Below are positions 61,791-64,000 of a stretch of DNA of 64,000 bases, one piece after another. The first letter of the stretch is position 1, and each line of letters starts with the position of its first letter. Location: assembly GCA_037957365.1 (NCBI GenBank), contig JARHVA010003262.1, positions 655,001-719,000 on the forward strand, given 5' to 3'. The position numbers and the translations under genes were made by a program. Under the pieces are notes generated by a model. That model saw only the letters and a program-made list of their open reading frames with translations. It was not told the DNA's origin and searched no databases. This DNA comes from Torreya grandis. Lineage: Eukaryota; Streptophyta; Pinopsida; Cupressales; Taxaceae.

Positions 61791-62299
61791 TATTAAATAA
61801 TTTCTAATCCCATGATCCTTAAATTGGTAGATAATGGCAATTTGGGCCTCATTTTGAATCATGTTATTAGGGTAGGCTGACATGTGGTTGTGCTTAGGTT
61901 TAACCCAAAGGAGTTGGTGATTCTATTAGTAGATGCACATAAAATACATAGGGTTGCATTATATAGACTATGTAGTGTATGTTATGAGTTGAACATTGCT
62001 TGAAAATTTATGAGGTGTAAGACTTGTGTGTAAGGTTGTTATAAAACTTTAGGAAAAAGAGCACACATAATTTCATGAGAGGTGTGATGTCTACATAGTA
62101 TGAAATATGAGTAGTTTGTTTGGATATGTAGTGAATTCACATAGATAATTAACCCTTTCTTGAAGAGTAGTGGTCTCAATTATGTTGGTGTGCATCTAAT
62201 AAAAATATACTTGAATTTGTTAATAAGTGTACCACCTATATTGATCAACATATTGGATAACCTTGGCATCTAGGAAATGTTGATGTGTACCATGGTTGG
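61791..62299. other. No feature recognised
   Basis: Probably the end of the Z polyprotein or its 3' flank. A minus-strand segment near 62260-62290 could be a decayed C-terminal tail, but no motif is convincing. Confidence 0.35.
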
Positions 62300-63450
62300 T
62301 AAGAATGTCTATCCATTTGATGATCTAGTCCTTTTCAATGGGGCACAAGTGTTTAGGATCCAAATAAGAAGGATGTTGTGTCACTACTGACTCAAAAAGT
62401 GGTAGAGTGTAATACGTGAAAAAGTTCCACATTTAATACTAGGTACATTCCTAATTATTGATGTAGATCAAGAAAGAATAAATTCTCACCAATTTAACAA
62501 ATAATGGTATGAGGGCCATAACATAGAGGCTTGATCTTCTATTATGGAATTTTGAAGTGTTTATTATGAATGTGTAGTCAAACTTTATCATCAATTCAAA
62601 ATGAATGAGGTGTGTGATGTGAATCATGGTAGTCATTGTACTTTGATTATGTATGAAAGAGGATATAATGAGCCTTATAATGAATATACTATATGTGTCA
62701 CAAAAACCTCTCATCTTTTTTTTCTTATTTTTACTATGTGTGCAACTCAATGTCAGTTGGTGTGTGGTAAGAGATGTCTAGAGGTGTTGAAGGTTGAAAC
62801 CCAAGACATGTCTAGAATGGACTATGAACTATAGAGATATAAAGGGATTTATTGTAAGCATGTTGAATGAATAATAAATTATCATCCCAAGTTTGTGTAA
62901 GTGCATGGTTTTACATAGATAAAAGATGAATAAGTGTGTGATTGACCACTTTGGTTTTCCCATCTATCTGTGGATGAAAATTTATCGATTGATCTATTTA
63001 CATACCCATAAATTTGTATAATGATTACTAAAAGTTACTTTAATAGTGTGTATCTCGATTAGATATGATGGATTTTGGAATCCCAAAATGAACCCAAACA
63101 TGATTGAATACTATTTTCACAATGCTAGCTACATCAATGTCATTCTCAAAAGTGACCATGATATCCATCTTAGAATACCTATCCACTATAATTAACACAA
63201 CATCATGGTATTATCTCATCGTAGATAACCTAGTCATGAAATCCACGTTGATACATTCCCATGGTCTAGATGGAACTAGTAGAGGTGTGTAAAGTCCTAA
63301 ATTTATGTTTGTGGGCTTAGTGATGTAACAAGGAACTCAAGACATTATGTGGTGTTCCACATCTTTTCACATGTGTGAAAATTAGAAATACAACTATAAT
63401 AAATCTATAGTGTTTGTCACATTGAAGTGTCATGACGTGTTGTCATAGTG
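62300..63450 (-). pseudogene. Z integrase remnant (Ty3/gypsy)
   Basis: From 63290 down the minus strand gives VPSRPWECINVDFMTRLSTM (first Asp), YHDVVLIIVDRYSKM, VASIVKIVFNHVWVHFGIPK, then SIISNRDTHY, FHPQIDGKTKVVNHTLIH. In this core the second catalytic Asp (S-D-R) is Asn (codon 63058-63060) and the Glu (Q-T-E-V) is Lys (62950-62952). A zinc-binding type N-terminal piece lies near 63450-63330 and a C-terminal YGPHTIIC, IGENLFFLDL, NVELFH segment at 62520-62430. Such integrases insert element cDNA; this one is clearly dead. Confidence 0.87.
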
Positions 63451-64000
63451 CACCTCTAAGATGAGTCATTGGTGAGGTGAAACATTAAAAACACAAAGAC
63501 TTTTGAGGTTGAAGAAAATTTGGTTAGACAAGTAGAACCCATAAAATTATTTACTTTATGTTAGGCTGGTGAAAGTTACTTTGAAGTCCTATTCAACTGA
63601 GTAAATAGGTGCTTAGTCTATGAAGTTGTGGCCATATTTATCCAATACCATGATGAGCATGTGAACTGACAATTGGCTAAGTCAATATACTACTTTATTG
63701 TGCTTCCATTTCTTATGCTTGATCATGAGATGGAATTATTACATGTAGTTCATCAATTTAATGTGCCACACATTCTCCATCTTATTTTGCATATATAAGA
63801 ACTAAAGTTGCTTGTGGTCTAAATTAGAAACTATCTCCTTCCCTAGAATTTAGTGTTGACATTACTTTATTTCTTGAATAATAACATATAGTTTTTTTCT
63901 CATAGGTGGAGTACTTTTCTACTATGTCATTGAACATCTATGAGTGGTATGCAAATAGATGTCCATACTACATGAACACTACATTGAGTGTGTATTCAGA
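63451..64000 (-). pseudogene. Z RNase H and linker remnant, cut by window edge
   Basis: Minus-strand pieces VEKYSTYEKK (near 63910), FHLMIKHKKWKHNKV (near 63720) and LTHLRGAL (near 63465) match the end of an RT-linked RNase H and the spacer leading to integrase. RT should lie beyond 64000. Stops and frameshifts are frequent. Confidence 0.65.

Noticed and set aside
1..64000. Any host gene, tRNA, rRNA or organelle-derived segment
   Set aside because: Both strands were scanned for long exons, conserved host motifs and tRNA-like cloverleaf boxes; every recognisable coding signal belongs to a retrotransposon, although short exons or diverged small RNAs could be missed by eye.

Overview
The window is a stack of decayed, nested LTR retrotransposons in AT-rich, strongly CpG-poor eukaryotic DNA. 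I found no intact host gene, rRNA, tRNA or CRISPR array. The plant Ty1/copia and Ty3/gypsy protein motifs, long LTRs (about 1.2-2.5 kb), deep nesting and high LTR divergence point to a large-genome seed plant. A gymnosperm is my best guess, but that is inference and the species cannot be named.

Layout, from the outer layer inwards. (1) W is a Ty3/gypsy element on the minus strand. Its 5' LTR (LTR B) is 34601-47450 and its 3' LTR (LTR A) is 593-14663; both are swollen by later insertions. Its body is split into 31445-34600 (leader, gag, protease, first RNase H) and 14664-17039 (RT, RNase H, truncated integrase). Bases 1-592 repeat the W leader, so LTR A seems to be followed by another W body (tandem arrangement). 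(2) C is a full-length Ty1/copia element on the minus strand (4036-14299), inserted in LTR A. LTR A also holds a separate insertion of about 1.45 kb (about 1195-2655) with an unrecognised protein remnant. (3) X1 (minus, 17040-31444) interrupts the W pol region and is itself interrupted by X3 (plus, 20982-27728). (4) X2 (minus, 36500-47004) lies in LTR B, and its 5' LTR is interrupted by Y (plus, 43648-46249), the youngest element. (5) Right of W are X4 (plus, 47456-52436), whose 5' LTR seems to have been hit by W, and a related fragment X5 (52437-about 53570). After these come a perfect palindrome, an inverted relative of X3, a gag-protease element V (about 57800-61790, minus) and the pol end of another Ty3/gypsy element Z (about 62300-64000, minus).

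How the parts relate. C, W and Z carry pol remnants and would once have been autonomous. X1, X2, Y and probably V carry only gag and protease. X3 and X4 have no recognisable coding. These elements would have needed proteins in trans. X1, X2, X3 and X4 share an unusual primer-binding site of the form TGGTGAACC, while C, W and Y have sites resembling initiator-tRNA-Met sites. X1 and X4 are one family by LTR similarity and share short hairpin repeats near their 3' ends.

Every coding remnant has stops, frameshifts or lost catalytic residues, so nothing here is likely to be active. Coordinates of decayed domains are approximate. LTR edges were placed by eye from paired copies, target duplications, primer-binding sites and polypurine tracts.
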